A DNA stretch of 64,000 nucleotides from Gnetum montanum (GCA_015680685.1 MNCI01022058.1:45670-109669), one strand, 5' to 3'; positions 45,966 through 57,605 are shown, counted from the stretch's first letter. Translations and numbers: made by a program. The notes: a model not told the origin generated them from the letters alone.

Positions 45966-47532
45966 TGACTTTGGTCAAACTTTCAAAATACAAGGAATTT
46001 TTTGATGAAATTGGGATCAAATGAAAGCTTAGAAGACCAAGAATAGTATGAAATCATGAGAAGAGGGTGTTGAAGTTTATAAATTTGAAAAAATGGAGAA
46101 AAAATGATTTAACGAATGAATGCAATGAAAGATTAAGGAGTACTAAGCTATTTACACAATGAAAAATACAAAATATAAGATTATAGTGATGTCAAAGGTA
46201 AGGAACCTTAACTAATCAAGTCAAAATCTATGCAAGTGGGTCCTCCCCATAGTAGACTCATGCCCTTTTTTCCCTTGCATAGCCTCAACTAAGAAGTCCA
46301 TGTGTCCCATAGTTGATTTAACGATCATGATAAGTTAAGGACCAACCCAAAAGAATCCACTCAAGAATCCTAATACGTCAGACTAAGACATAGAGCATAA
46401 CATAGAACCCGATAGTAAGATGAGTTATGGCAACTTGGATGGATGATAGAGAAGGTGGAATGGAGTTCCAAATTGAGGTCATAAGAAGTCTCTTATGGAA
46501 TTGTGGTTAAAATGACCCAAGAAGTTCCATCCTCAGTCTAGACCAAAGCCATCCACTTTCAGTGACTTTACATTATCACTCGAAGACCAATCCATCCACT
46601 CGAGATACAAGAGTGTCCCCATAAGATAACCACCATTCCACAAAGAGGAGAGAGAAGTAGGAAGTGTGAGAGAGAGGGCCTTAGTTAGAGGGGACCTTCA
46701 AGCATAGGTGTATGTCTTTCAAGTCCCATAACCAATGCTTGTAGCCTTTTTATTTGTTCAAAGGGTATGCTCTAAATTCCCATTGTTTTTTTTAAATGAA
46801 AACCACACCATGTGAGGACTTATTCATGTTGAAGGGATGTGCTTTGAATTCCCATCATTTTTTTAAATGATGGAAACCACACCATGCAACGACATTATTT
46901 TTCTTCCTATCATTGGTGGTATGGAACAGTAAGAAGTCTACAAAAAACACTCAAGCACTAAAGCAAAAAAATAGAGTACAAAGAGTATTGAGTCCCCTTG
47001 AAGTCACACCCTTTACAAACCTTTGGATCCTTCCTAATTCTAGAACTACCAAGGTCACTAATTGATTAAAGGTTTCTTTTAATGAAAAAGGGACCTTAAA
47101 TTCCCAGAACAAGGGAAACCATAGAGTTCTTTATATGGGTGGATGACGTGGACTCACTGCCTGTCCCATGAAAAATAAACTATGTCAAAGTCATCAGACA
47201 TTAGAATTCAAAAATAGAAACTAGACATTGACAATCATACATTAAGCACAAACCATCATTAGCAAACAGTAATAGCAGCATTTTGTCCTACAACAATAAA
47301 GCAGATTTATTACCTAAAATGAGAAAATATCACACTTAATCAAAAGAAACAAAAAAAAAACAAAATAAAGTAAAATATATAAGAAAGTGTAAAATAATCA
47401 AGAAATTTTAAATGTACTAAAAATGATGTAAAATTAGAAAAATTTGAAGATCAAAAATTTATAAAATTAAAAATGTGAAAAACAAAAAGGGTAGAAAAAT
47501 TAAAAGGCCATGGTAATGGTCAGCATGGATGG
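45966..47532 (-). other. Element H post-pol non-coding region
   Basis: No gene. It carries the same conserved blocks as B and E. These are CAAGTGGGTCCTCCCC at 46233-46285, and two copies of the AAACCACACCATG / GAATTCCCAT motif at 46764-46910 with a TTTTTTTAAATGA core. TCCCCTTGAAGTCACACCC lies at 46993 and GGATGACGTGGACTCACTGC at 47142. The tail (47340-47500) is the A-rich complement of the T-rich tract. It is cut by D at CATGGATGG (47532). Confidence 0.6.
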
Positions 47533-48388
47533 TGATAAATTGTGTTTTTCATCACTCTGATATTGGGGTGGTCGCGATATTAGGTACACGATATCGCGAC
47601 CCAAGATGCAATATCATACATTCAATATCACAAGGTTACTCCCAAGTCTATAAATACAATGCCTAGGCACACAGTTGGGAGTAAGTTTTTAGCGGTCAAG
47701 TAGTGACACTCTTACAATTTGTCCATTTAAAAGTTAGAATATTTTCCAAGTGCCCACAGTAGGAGGTCTAAGTGTGAATGAATCTTTATTCAAGCATTGA
47801 TGTACCTAAGCACACCATTGTGTTGGCAATAAAGATGAACTCTTTGATCCATTCTTTGCAACACTTGAGATTTTCTTTCTTATGCATTTACACATTGATA
47901 TTTCATACAATTTACATTAATGTTATTTATGCAGCAATTAATTTTAATCAATTAAGAAAATCATTTAATTACACAAGCACGATCCCTTTGAGCATACGTG
48001 TGACACTTGGTAGCTCAAAAACGACTAGTGTTTGATAGCCCAACAATGTTTGCACAAAGTCCAGAATGTGTTTGGGAAGTGGAAACAGTTACTTGAGTTA
48101 GGCTAGATTAGACTATACTTTACTTAGCAATTATTCACTCTTACTTTTATTCTTGTTCTAGGTGAGTAATTCCATAAAAACACAAAATAATAAAAATATT
48201 ATGCCTTAGTCACACTTAAGCATATAATTGCATTCCACAAGTGGTACTAGGAAGACAACAAATGAACAACATGCACACACTATTTAGCTCTAGTGCACTT
48301 AGTAATTACAGTCTATAGAATTCAATCAAATTGCACATGAATGCTTGTGATTCATATTGTTGAGTGTAGGGGTACCTTGCTGCTCATA
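47533..48388 (+). repeat. Element D 5' LTR
   Basis: Starts TGATAAATTGTG and ends CTTGCTGCTCATA, with the final CTCATCA altered. U3 has GTCGCGATATTAGG, ACACGATATCGCGACC and TTCAATATCAC, then a TATA box TCTATAAATACAATG near 47650. AATAAAGATGAAC near 47828 is the likely poly(A) signal. Left flank GATGG would be the target duplication. Confidence 0.8.
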
Positions 48389-48390
48389 AT

Positions 48391-48408
48391 TGGCACCGTT
48401 GCCAGGGA
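48391..48408 (+). promoter_or_regulatory. Element D primer binding site (tRNA-Asp type)
   Basis: TGGCACCGTTGCCAGGGA; the plant tRNA-Asp complement TGGCGCCGTTGCCGGGGA with two G-to-A changes. Confidence 0.8.
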
Positions 48409-48545
48409 CTATAGTTCTTTGTGCACTATCTAAACCTAGTGAAACTTAGTAATCTCGTTGTTTGAATCCTAAGAGACAAATCCTATGAAAAAAAATTTAT
48501 TATCATTAAATTAAATCTCAACTACACACTGTTTATTAATACAAA

Positions 48546-50462
48546 ATGTCTTCTTCTCACAGAAGCCCATCTCCGCCCAAGGCAGTTTAGGTACCTCAAC
48601 AATACCAGGTGGTGTATGCTCATCTTGATGAGTATGTACTAGATTTTACCTTCATCTTACACCAAGATGAACTGATGTGGTGGTGCAATATGGAAGGCAA
48701 CATTATGTTACCACCCGATCAATCTATTCCAGCAATGCTCAAGCTAATGCTCCCACAACATGGGCTTCAACATCTCCATGAAGAATATGAGATGCGAGAT
48801 CCTGACTCAAGGGATTATCATCCCACTAAAGCATAAAGATTAAGGGATCGGTAGCTAGAGCACCCACGCAAGCTTGTGAAGGGCAATGGGTCAAATATCT
48901 TTCCACCTCTACTTGGCTTAATTAATGAAGGAAACTACTTCTTTAGTGATTCTCCTCTCTTTGAATTTGTTTAAGGAGCCCTTAGCCAGAATGTACAATC
49001 CATAATCATCCAGGTTATGGTGAAAATAGATCCAATGACAAAAATGGATCTAGAGAAGCAAGTCAAGAAAAGGGGAATAAAGGAGATCATGATCGTGATG
49101 GTGGTCACAAGCATCAAAGGAAGGATGATAGGTGTCATCATGGAGAAAGTTCCCCTTCTTCTTCCCATTCATCATCATCATCTTCTTCTTCATCTAGTTT
49201 AGATCATGGTCGTAGAAGAAATAACCATGATGGAGGTAACCAATGGGACCAAAACAACAGAACGGATCATCGAGACAGTCATGACTGAAGACGTGGACAA
49301 TCCGAAGAGGCCCATCATCAAGAAAGAAGGGCTAGTAGGGAACATCGTAGGCACCATCATCATGGCCTTGATGAACCTCTACTTGCTACTCTAGGCATGT
49401 TAAATATTGTAGAGGCTATGAGGATTCCAATAAGGCATGTGAAAGATAGTAGGATAGAGAGGATGGATATGAATAACATCCCTCAGTTCGAGGAAGGATA
49501 TGACACTAATTCACAAAATCATCTTCAGGCCTTTTAGGATGCATATGCTTTGCAAAATATTGAAAATGACTAGCAAAAGTTGAAATTATTTCCAAGGACA
49601 CTCATGAAGGAAGCAAAAAGTTGGTATCGATCCTTGGAACCAAAATCAATCAGGCGGTGGAGTATGATGTTGGAATTATTCAATGATAAATATCAAATGT
49701 ACTCTTGAGTATCCAATCTAAAGAAACAAATTCAAGGGTGGAAACAAGGAAATCATGAGCCCTTGGATGGTACTATTGGCCAATACTACTCTATGTTGCA
49801 TAGGTGTCCTGGCCATGGATACTCTTAGCTTGATCAGCTTCTCCATATCATAGATGGGTTTCAGTCTAAAACTAGGAAAACCATTGGCATCTACTCCCAA
49901 GGGCAATTAATAGAGTTAAGTGCCCGTCAAATCCAAAAACTAATTGAGCAAGTAGCCAAGGAGGAGGGAGAGCTGAGAAAACATGAAAGTGCAAAAGAAT
50001 ACAACAAAGACCCTTCTATTTAAAAAAAAGGAGTTTAGATTTTGTGATAGTGAGGATGAATTCACCAAAGATGAGGTGGTTAATCGGAAAACCTTGTCAT
50101 TCCATAAATTTTACTCAGAGATTATGGCTAAGGTTGATCAATTATGGGACTCCATGGATAATAGGTTTCAGGCTATTTTAAAAATTGCTAAAGAGTCTAA
50201 GGAGCAAAGTGGTGAGCAAGAGTATTGGAGACATAAGGAAGTTGAACGCACCATATCTACGGGTAAAGGTAAAATGGCTACACTAGCGATGGCTACGGAT
50301 AGTGACTCAAATGATAATGGTGGATGTGATGTTTTCCAGTATGAACATCCTAAGGGATGTTATCTAGTCGTATCACACTTGCTAGAATCTGGGGTGTATG
50401 CCTTACATCCACAACTTGCACAAAGGCAAATGCCCAAAACATTGCCTTTTCCCTAAGGCAAT
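48546..50462 (+). pseudogene. gag: Element D gag pseudogene, 5' part
   Basis: ATG at 48546 (MSSSHRSPSPPK). The N-terminal domain reads YAHLDEYVLDFTFILHQDEL. A charged spacer follows, then capsid at 49395-49960 (NDTN...LKLFPRTLMKEAKSWYRS, KSIRRWSMMLELFNDKYQMY). A helical segment at 50030-50200 reads MAKVDQLWDSMDNRFQAILK. The Cys/His motif CDVFQYEHPKGC lies at 50328-50363, with the second Cys replaced by Phe. It breaks at 50462 where E is inserted and continues at 57606. Stops include TAG for TGG at 49571. Confidence 0.8.
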
Positions 50463-51270
50463 TGATGAGTGGCAAGATACCCCTACACTCAACCATACGA
50501 ATACAAGTGTAGCACTCGCGATCCGGTCGAACTCCGCATACTAAGTGCCTACACGCCCATGGAACACTTAGGGTTAATCATTCGTTTTCTTCCTAGAAAT
50601 ACTTGGAGTTGTCACGGTGTATGGTTAAGTAAGTCCGAGGTATATGATTTTTATAACTTTTTATGTTTTTGTCTCCTATGCTAACAAGGTAAAAGGGTTG
50701 AGAAACTAATTACTAACTCTAAATAATGAACTAATTCTAAATTACCTGGCATCTGCATCCGTTCCCACTTACCGTACACACACTGAACTGATCCAACCGT
50801 GGCTACCAAACGCTAGTTGTTGCTGGGATCACCACGCATAATGCACATGCTTGAAGTGGTCGTATTGAGGCACTTAACTAGGAGAGAAGGGTTGAGAGAG
50901 AAAGTAGTAAATAATAGATAATAAATAACAAGTAATAAATAATAGTAAATAAAATCCTAATTAGCCTATTCCATGCACTGCAAGGTTTATCCAAGAAGCT
51001 CGTCTTTATTGCCGTACACAAACTTGTGTTCAAGTACAATGTTTGCTCAAATATAGATCCGTTCACTTTAGGACTCCTACTACAGGCACATGGAAAATAT
51101 TCTATCTGTGGAGTGATCAATCTGCCAAAGTTTCCCTACTGTCTAACCTAGGATGAGAAAACAAGGGAGAGCCACCTCTTATTTATAGATATGACGGTGC
51201 ACCGCGATATCGCGTACGCGATATTGCGAGGGATGCGATATTGTGGCCCATGCGATATCAAGTCCCATCA
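50463..51270 (-). repeat. Element E 3' LTR
   Basis: Minus strand from TGATGGGACTTGATATCGC to CACTCATCA. U3 has several GATATCGC / CGCGATATCGCG units (51195-51262), TATA box TCTATAAATAAGAGG near 51180, and poly(A) signal CAATAAAGACGAGC near 51007. Differences from the 5' copy are few and mostly C/T or G/A. Confidence 0.9.
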
Positions 51271-51283
51271 TACCCCCATGACT
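51271..51283 (-). promoter_or_regulatory. Element E 3' polypurine tract
   Basis: Minus strand AGTCATGGGGGTA directly before the LTR start TGATGGG. Confidence 0.8.
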
Positions 51284-51408
51284 AAATGAAAACTCAACCT
51301 CAAGTTCATTACAATAATATCAAGAAGGTATGGGATTATTGACTCAATGGAAACTAATGGGATGACATGTGAACGGATCATCATTACAAGACTTGACAAA
51401 ACTAGTGT

Positions 51409-51642
51409 TCATGACAACAAGGGTGAACACCTTATTACATTGACATTAGGCCTCATTTGGTAGCTAATAGAAAAGAGAAGAGAGAAGAAGAGAAGAAGTG
51501 TTGTTGCTGCCAACGCCAAGACTATGCCTTTCGTTGTCCATCCGTAAGTGCACCATCGATCTTGCTCCTTGCATAGTTGTTTCAGTGCTACTCCATTCCA
51601 AGTGCTCCCTCCAGATCCAATCCGTTGTTGCATGATCGCCAT
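51409..51642 (-). CDS. Element E short ORF at the ORF3 start, with a membrane-like segment
   Basis: ATG at 51642 is in the ORF3 start position: acceptor-like TTGTGTGTGCAG abuts it, with GCTAATATAAG upstream. The 77-residue product begins MAIMQQRIGSGGS and contains LALAATTLLLFFSLLFSI near residue 45, long enough to span a membrane. The transposon-like and coiled-coil domains of ORF3 are missing. It may be only an accidental frame across a deletion; no homologue of the hydrophobic part is seen in A, B or H. Confidence 0.3.
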   Translation of the reverse strand: MAIMQQRIGSGGSTWNGVALKQLCKEQDRWCTYGWTTKGIVLALAATTLLLFFSLLFSISYQMRPNVNVIRCSPLLS

Positions 51643-53328
51643 CTGCACACACAACACAGTCTTATATTAGCAAGGGTAATTGAATCATCATGTAATTCAT
51701 ACCTTGCTTCGATGTAAGTCCATTGGCTAGGTTGTGGTATGGTTGATACGAATCTGGAGATATATTAATGATGACTACTAAAGGTGTAGGGGTTAGGAAA
51801 AAATTGAAAAAATTGGGGCTAGGAGAAAATCGAAAAAATTGGGCCCCGTACCCCCATGACTAATCGCAAACCTCCGGTAGCGTTAGAATGGAGAAAGAAA
51901 AAGGAACAAGAAAGAAAGATAAAAAGGAATAACTATAGCATCGATGAAATGGATGTCAAGATGGAAATGAACAAAATAAAATAAAATTAATTGCAAAATG
52001 TTAGGGAAAAGAAATTAACTGGTGCACCAAATAGGAATGTCAGTGGGTCCTCCCCAAAGCAGGTGCATGCCCTTAATGCCCTGACAAACCCACATTCAAA
52101 GAGTTCGTAGGCTCTGGGAATGTCCTTTGGAACAAGAGTTAAAGACATAACTGTAAGAGTTTACCAAAAAGAACACGATGCATCTACCAAAATATACACT
52201 AGTGATACAACCGGTGATGAGGTGAATAGTGGAGAGAAGGGTGGAGTGAAGAGAATGGAATGGAATCCGAAGAACAAGGTCGTGTACAGCCCCTTGTGTG
52301 TTTCATGATTAATGTGACTTGGCAAATCTCATTCCAACTTTGGCCTCAAACCAACCACATCCAGTGACTTCGCATCAATTCATTTGGCCAATCCATCCTC
52401 TTGAATAAAAAGAATGCCTCTCCAAAGAGTCACCACCATTCCAATGAAACAAGGAAGAGAATGGGAAGCGAGAAGGCCTTAGTTAGAGGGAACACTTTTG
52501 GTTCCATAACTAGTGCTTGTAGCCGAAGTGATTATTTTTTCTAAGGGGTGTGCTTTGAATTCTCACTTTTTCTTTTTTTTCTTCTCTTTTTTTTTTGTGT
52601 TTTGTGTTTTTATGCGTGAGAACCACACCATGCAAAGACTTCTTATTTTTATTGTCTCGGCTTCCGATAATTGGGTAACATCAGAAAGGTGAGAAAACTT
52701 AAGAAGAAAACATCCAAGCACCCAAGAGAATAGCCAACACAAATGCATCAAGTTCCCTTGAAGTCACACCCTCTTCAATCCTTGAGTCCTTCCTTAGTTT
52801 GAGAAATGCCCAGTCACCAATTTGTTAAAGTACTTATTATGAGGGACTATACATTTCCAAGCCAAGAGAGACCATATACTTTGTGGATGAATGGATGAAG
52901 TGAACTCATTGCCTACCATATCAAAAGAAGCATACCTTAGTTTCCACATCATGAATTAAAGGTAAAAACCAAACATTAGCAATCAACATGAAAACAGTTC
53001 AAACCATCATTCTGAACACTTATTGGGTGAAAAACTTACAGGATGGATCACACACACACACACACACAATGAAAAACTATAATGACATTGAAAAACAAAA
53101 ACAAGAAAAGTTAAAGAAATTTGTAAAACAAAAACAAGAAAAGTTGAAGAAAGTTGTAAAACAAAAATAAGAAAAGTTAAGAAATTGTAAAACAAAAATG
53201 TGTAAGACAAAAACGTGTAAAACAAAAATGTGTAAAACAAAAACATGTAAAAAAAACATGGAAAAAAAACGTGTAAAAAAAAACTTAAAAAGAACTAAGG
53301 GCCTCCAATGGTTAGCATAGGTGGCCAT
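51643..53328 (-). other. Element E post-pol non-coding region
   Basis: Minus strand order after the internal tract: a T-rich tract of repeated TTTTGTTTTACA units (53080-53290), a CA microsatellite at 53048-53068, and the GTGAACTCATTGC block at 52895. The CCCTTGAAGTCACACCCTC block is at 52757 and the AACCACACCATGCAAAG block at 52620. The CAGTGGGTCCTCCCC block lies at 52041-52085. At 51790-51860 a 26-base tandem repeat (GGGGCTAGGAGAAAATCG) is followed by GGGCCCCGTACCCCCATGAC, a third purine tract on the minus strand. There is no gene here, and no GATATC units in the U3-like position. Confidence 0.55.
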
Positions 53329-53344
53329 CTCCCCCATGACTAGA
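53329..53344 (-). promoter_or_regulatory. Element E internal polypurine tract
   Basis: Minus strand CTAGTCATGGGGGAGATG, at the boundary of the protease part and the T-rich tract, as in A and B. Confidence 0.5.
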
Positions 53345-53500
53345 TGGCAAGGGAGAGATCTGAAATAATGAACGTCTATTTAAATTTCGTAGAAGTGCCC
53401 AACTTCTCTCAATTGATGTTCTTAGATTAAGGGGTGGAAGTTGGCGACACTCATATTCCAATGTGTCTATGCTTTCGTTGTTAGCATGAGTTCCCTCAGT

Positions 53501-56500
53501 TCATTCTGTGCATATTGATTTGCTCTTTCTAGTAGCTGTCAACCACAGGGTGTCCACTACTGGTGTTTTTGCTACATACAAGCACCTTTGAATTTGTGTT
53601 TCTTGGGCACACCAATTACATGGAAGAGATGCTAAACATTCTTCCATGTCATCATCCTCTGAGTCACTGTATGTGATGCACGGAACTTTCTTCTTCTCGA
53701 TCTTTCCATAAATGTTTGTCTTAGCTATCTGCAAGGAAAGATCGTGGATCCCTATGTACACATCTACTGTACTTAGCCATGGCCTTCCCATTATAATTAG
53801 GTAGCCCCCTTCGTTGTTGTTGACTTCAATCACCAGGAAATCAGCTGGGTAAGACCAACCACACATAGTGGTAACAATGTCCTCCACTGATCCCAAAGGA
53901 ATGGTGATGGACTGGTCAGCCAATTCTAGTTGGATATTGCTCTTCTTCAGTTGGGGTAGGTTCCAGGCTTGATACATTTCTTGTGAAATTAAGTTGTATC
54001 CGGAACCTGAGTCAAGAAGAGCCTTATGTGATTTTTTCCTGGTGATTTGTAAATAGATTAGGGGACTCCCAGGGATAGATAGTTTCCTAGGAAGGTAGCC
54101 TACCTTGATCTAGTCGGTTATAGTATGCGTTAACATAACTATATGTGTGAAGCTTTACTGTTGGACTGAAGGGGGCTCCGAAGTTTTATTTGTCGGAGGA
54201 GTGTACATTGACTCAACTGCTTGTTGTGACAACTTGTCTAGGTTTCTGGTTCTGAAGAAAGATCTTCTCTTTTTACAGTTGTTAGAACCAGCAGCAAGTT
54301 GAATGTTTACTGCTCTTGTAGCGTGGCGTTGCTGCGGTTGAGTGGGGAGTTCCCCTTGCATTGTTGGAGTAGGAGGTGTTATGGGAACTACCAGTGGAAG
54401 AGGTGCGAATGGAGTTTGAGGATGGTAAGTATGTGGGGTGCTTCCCGGAGGAGAAGGAGTCCTCCTAAAGTACTCCCAAACTTGGTAGTGACGTTGGGGA
54501 GTTGTGTGACTCATAGAGTCACTTGGAGAAATCGGCTACTGCACATAATAACCATATGGGTCTGGCTGTCGGGAAGGGTACTGTTGTGTTGGTGGTGGCA
54601 TCCCCCATGACTGTGGGTATTGCCACTGTTGATGTTGTCCAATGGGTTGTGGTGGAGTTCCACTTGGATAGTACGTTAGTGGTTGGTGGAACTGCCTTGA
54701 GTTACCTTGTGGATAAGGTAACCTTCGGGGTGTTTGCTATTGGTTAAGTCTTGGGTTAAGTGCATACACCCCAGAGTCCTGTAGATGTGAGATGATTGGA
54801 CAACATCCCTTAGGATGGTCATAGTGGCAGATCTCACATCCACCATCATCGTCTGTGTCTGAATCCACAACCTCATCGGAGATAGTAATTTTCCCCTTAC
54901 CTTTGTTATGTGCAAGGCCTAAATTTCTCCGCTTTGTCTTATCTTTGTCACTACTTCATTCCTCCTTAGACTCTTAAACAATTTTCAAGATAGTTTCAAG
55001 TTTGGATTCTAAGGAAACCCACAATTGGTCCATCTTAGCTTATACTTCTATTGTTAATTTTTGGATCAACAAGGTTTTTCTATTCACCAACTCTTCGAGT
55101 GGTGACTCATCCTCCTCATCACAAAATCTTACTCCCTTCTTTCGAAGGGAGGGATCACGATTTTATTTTTCCATACTTTCCCTTTTTCGTAGCTCAACTT
55201 CTTCTTTTGCTTTTTGTTCCAACAAGTAATGTACTTCATGGGCTCTGAGTTCTGATAGTCTTCCTTGGGCATAATTCCCAAGGGTTCTTCTAGTCTCATG
55301 CCTTAGCCCATCTACGATGTGGCAGAGTTGATCCCGCTGTGCTTAACCAAGGCCCAGGCAATGATGTAACAATGCATAGTAGCGGCCCATGGCAGCATCC
55401 AAGGGTTCATGAGTACCTTTCTTCCATCCTTGGATCTACTTACACAAATTAGACACTCTGGAGTACGTTTGATATTTATCGTTGAAGAGTTCTAACATTG
55501 TACTCCACCTCCTGATGGTTTCCAGCTCTAAGGATCAGTACCAACTGTCTGCTTTCTTGGTGAGTGTCCTGGGAAACAACTTTAGTTTCTGCCACTCATT
55601 TTCTATATTTTGCAAGGCACAAGCATTGTGGAATGCTTGTAAATGATGCTGTGGATCAGCGTTGTATTCCCCTTCAAAGCATGGGATATTGTTCATGTCT
55701 AAGTGTTTGATCCGATTGTCTTTTAAATGCCTTGTTGGTATTCTTACTGCCTCCATTATATTGAGCATACTTCAGGTTGCAAGTAGGGGCTCATCATGAT
55801 CATCTCTTTCATGAAGCCTATGATGTCTTCGTTGTTCCCTACTTTCCCTTCGTTCATGCCCTTGTCCTCTCTCTCAACTCTCTCATCGAGGTCTCTAATT
55901 TTTCCTACCTCTATCCTCACCGTTGTGCTCATGATGGTTACACCCAGATGTGGAGGGAGAGTGTGTGTGATGAGATGAAGGAGAAGAAGAAGGGGAACCA
56001 TCGCCATGGCAATGCTTCTTGCCTTCTCTTCGGTTGCTACGGCCCCGGTCGTGGTGACGATCCAAGTGCCCATCCTTATCATGAGTTATTTTTCCCTCTG
56101 TGAACAGTTGGCATTCACGGGGGTCAGAACCAGTGTTATGTATCATTGATTGTAGGTTCTGATACCCAACCTCCTCACCATCATTAGGAGGAGGAACATC
56201 ATTTGATAGAGAATCCGTTATAATGGGTTCATCATCTCCTATTTCACTAAGGACGTGCGGGCCTTTGCCCTTCAACATGGTATGTTGTCTCTCCTTCCTT
56301 GAGTCCCTCATACATTGTGCGGCTATGGGATGGTAATCCCTTGAGTCAAAATTTGATGCAATGTATTCAGCGTAAAGCTATGTCATGCCAATCTGTGCCA
56401 GAGCACAGAGAAGCATGTTGGGGACTATACAATCCGAAGGTAACACTATGTTACCTTGAAAATCTCTCTAGCGCATCTGTTCATCTTGATGGAGGATAAA

Positions 56501-56647
56501 AGTAAAGTTGGGGATATACTCATCAGGATGAGTATATGTCAACCTATATTGTTGAGGACTTGGCGGATTTAGGTTATGTGTTTTTGATTGCCGACTGTTC
56601 TTTGTATTATCCCTAGGTGGTGAGTTGCTTTTGTTAGAACAAGACAT
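53501..56647 (-). pseudogene. gag-pro: Element E gag-protease pseudogene
   Basis: ATG at 56647 (MSCSNKSNSPPRDN). The N-terminal domain reads TYTHPDEYIPNFTFILHQDE. A His/Ser/Arg-rich spacer reads GRSNRREGKKHCHGDGS. Capsid at 55770-55400 has the ALQNIENEWQKLKLFPRTL segment and STMLELFNDKYQTYS. The helical segment reads KMDQLWVSLESKLETILK. The Cys/His motif reads CEICHYDHPKGCC at about 54845-54807. A Gln/Pro/Tyr-rich tail runs to 54155. The protease has LLDSGSGYNLISQEMYQAW with Asp-Ser-Gly at 54005-54013 and YLIIMGRPWLSTVD. A frameshift near 55900-55780 and a few TAG codons break it; otherwise it is the best preserved gag-pro here. Confidence 0.85.
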
Positions 56648-56770
56648 TGTTATTTATCGGTGTGCTAATTACCGTTATATAAATTTTTCTTTTAATTAAC
56701 CCGAAGGTTCGTTTAGGCTCCCAATGACGTGAGTGATATCCTATGTTCTATTCAGCGCACAAACACTTAG
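56648..56770 (-). other. Element E leader
   Basis: About 120 bases between primer site and gag ATG, without ORF or clear structure. Confidence 0.5.
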
Positions 56771-56788
56771 TCCCTGGCAATAGCACCT
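56771..56788 (-). promoter_or_regulatory. Element E primer binding site (tRNA-Asp type, degraded)
   Basis: Minus strand AGGTGCTATTGCCAGGGA, the tRNA-Asp complement with several C-to-T and G-to-A changes and a changed first base. Confidence 0.7.
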
Positions 56789-56789
56789 A

Positions 56790-57600
56790 TGATGAGTGGC
56801 GAGATACCCCTACACTCAACCATATGAATACGAGCGTAGCACGCGTGATCCGATCGAACTCCGCAGACTAAGTGCCTACATGCCCATGGAACACTTTAGG
56901 GTTAATCATTCGTTGTCTTCCCAGACTTGCTTGTAGTTGTCATGGTGTATGGTTAAGTAAGTCCAAGGTATATGATTTTTATAGCTTTTTATGTTTTTGT
57001 CTCCTATGCTAACAAGGTAAAGGGTTGAGAAACTAATTACTAACTCTAACTAATAAAGTAAGTCTAAATTACCTAGCGTCAGCATCCATTCCCACTTACC
57101 ATACACACCCTAAACTGATGCAATCGTGGCTACCAAACGCTAGTCGTTGCTGGGATCACCACGCGTAATGCACGTGCTCGAAGTGGTCATACTAAGGCAC
57201 TTAAATAAGAGAGAAGGGTTGAGAGAGAAAGTAGTAAATAACAGATAATAAATAACAAGTAATAAATAATAGTAAATAAAATCCTAATTAGCCTATTCCA
57301 TGCACTACAAGGTTTATCCAAGAAGCTCATATTTATTTCCGTACACAAACTTGTGTTCAGGTACAATGTTTGCTCGAATAAAGATCCGTTCACTTTAGGA
57401 CTCCTACTGCAGGCACATGGAAAATATTCTATCTCTAGAGTGATCAATCTGCCAGAGTTTCTCTACTGTCTAGCCTAGGATGAGGAAACAAGGGAGAGTC
57501 ACCTCTTATTTATAGATATGACAGTGCACCGCGATATCGCGTATACGATATCGCAGGGGAAGACACGATATCACGACGATCGTGATATCACATCCCATCA
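56790..57600 (-). repeat. Element E 5' LTR
   Basis: Minus strand from TGATGGGATGTGATATC to CCACTCATCA, 811 bases. U3 dyads are ATCACGATCGTCGTGATATC and ACGCGATATCGCG; the TATA box TCTATAAATAAGAGG is near 57512 and the AATAAA region is altered (GGAAATAAATATGAGC near 57335). Confidence 0.9.
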
Positions 57601-57605
57601 GCAAT

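Larger units (their letters stand above)
41349..47532 (-). mobile_element. Element H: OTA-type Ty3/gypsy, 3' half only in window
   Basis: Minus-strand element whose 3' LTR, 3' polypurine tract, ORF3 and post-pol region lie here. It is cut at 47532 by element D, and its pol, gag and 5' LTR should lie beyond D, outside the window. It is inserted in the RT of copia J (left flank CATAG). Gene order matches B reversed. Confidence 0.8.
50463..57600 (-). mobile_element. Element E: gag-pro-only OTA-type gypsy element
   Basis: 7.1 kb, with two LTRs of about 810 bases, perfect GCAAT duplications (50458-50462 and 57601-57605), primer site, gag, protease, internal and 3' polypurine tracts. RT, RNase H and integrase are absent, and ORF3 is reduced to its first codons plus a short tail. 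The deletion point after the protease-RT linker is near that of element A. Such elements would need proteins from an autonomous relative. It is inserted in the gag tail of D in opposite orientation. Confidence 0.9.

Noticed and set aside
53007-53337. Minus-strand frames with repeated FLFYTF, looking like a membrane protein
   Set aside because: They are translations of the TTTTGTTTTACA repeat tract in the post-pol region of E; no homologue frame exists in A, B or H.
54299-54747. Plus-strand ORFs over 54299-54747
   Set aside because: Antisense shadows of the Gln/Pro/Tyr-rich gag tail of E.
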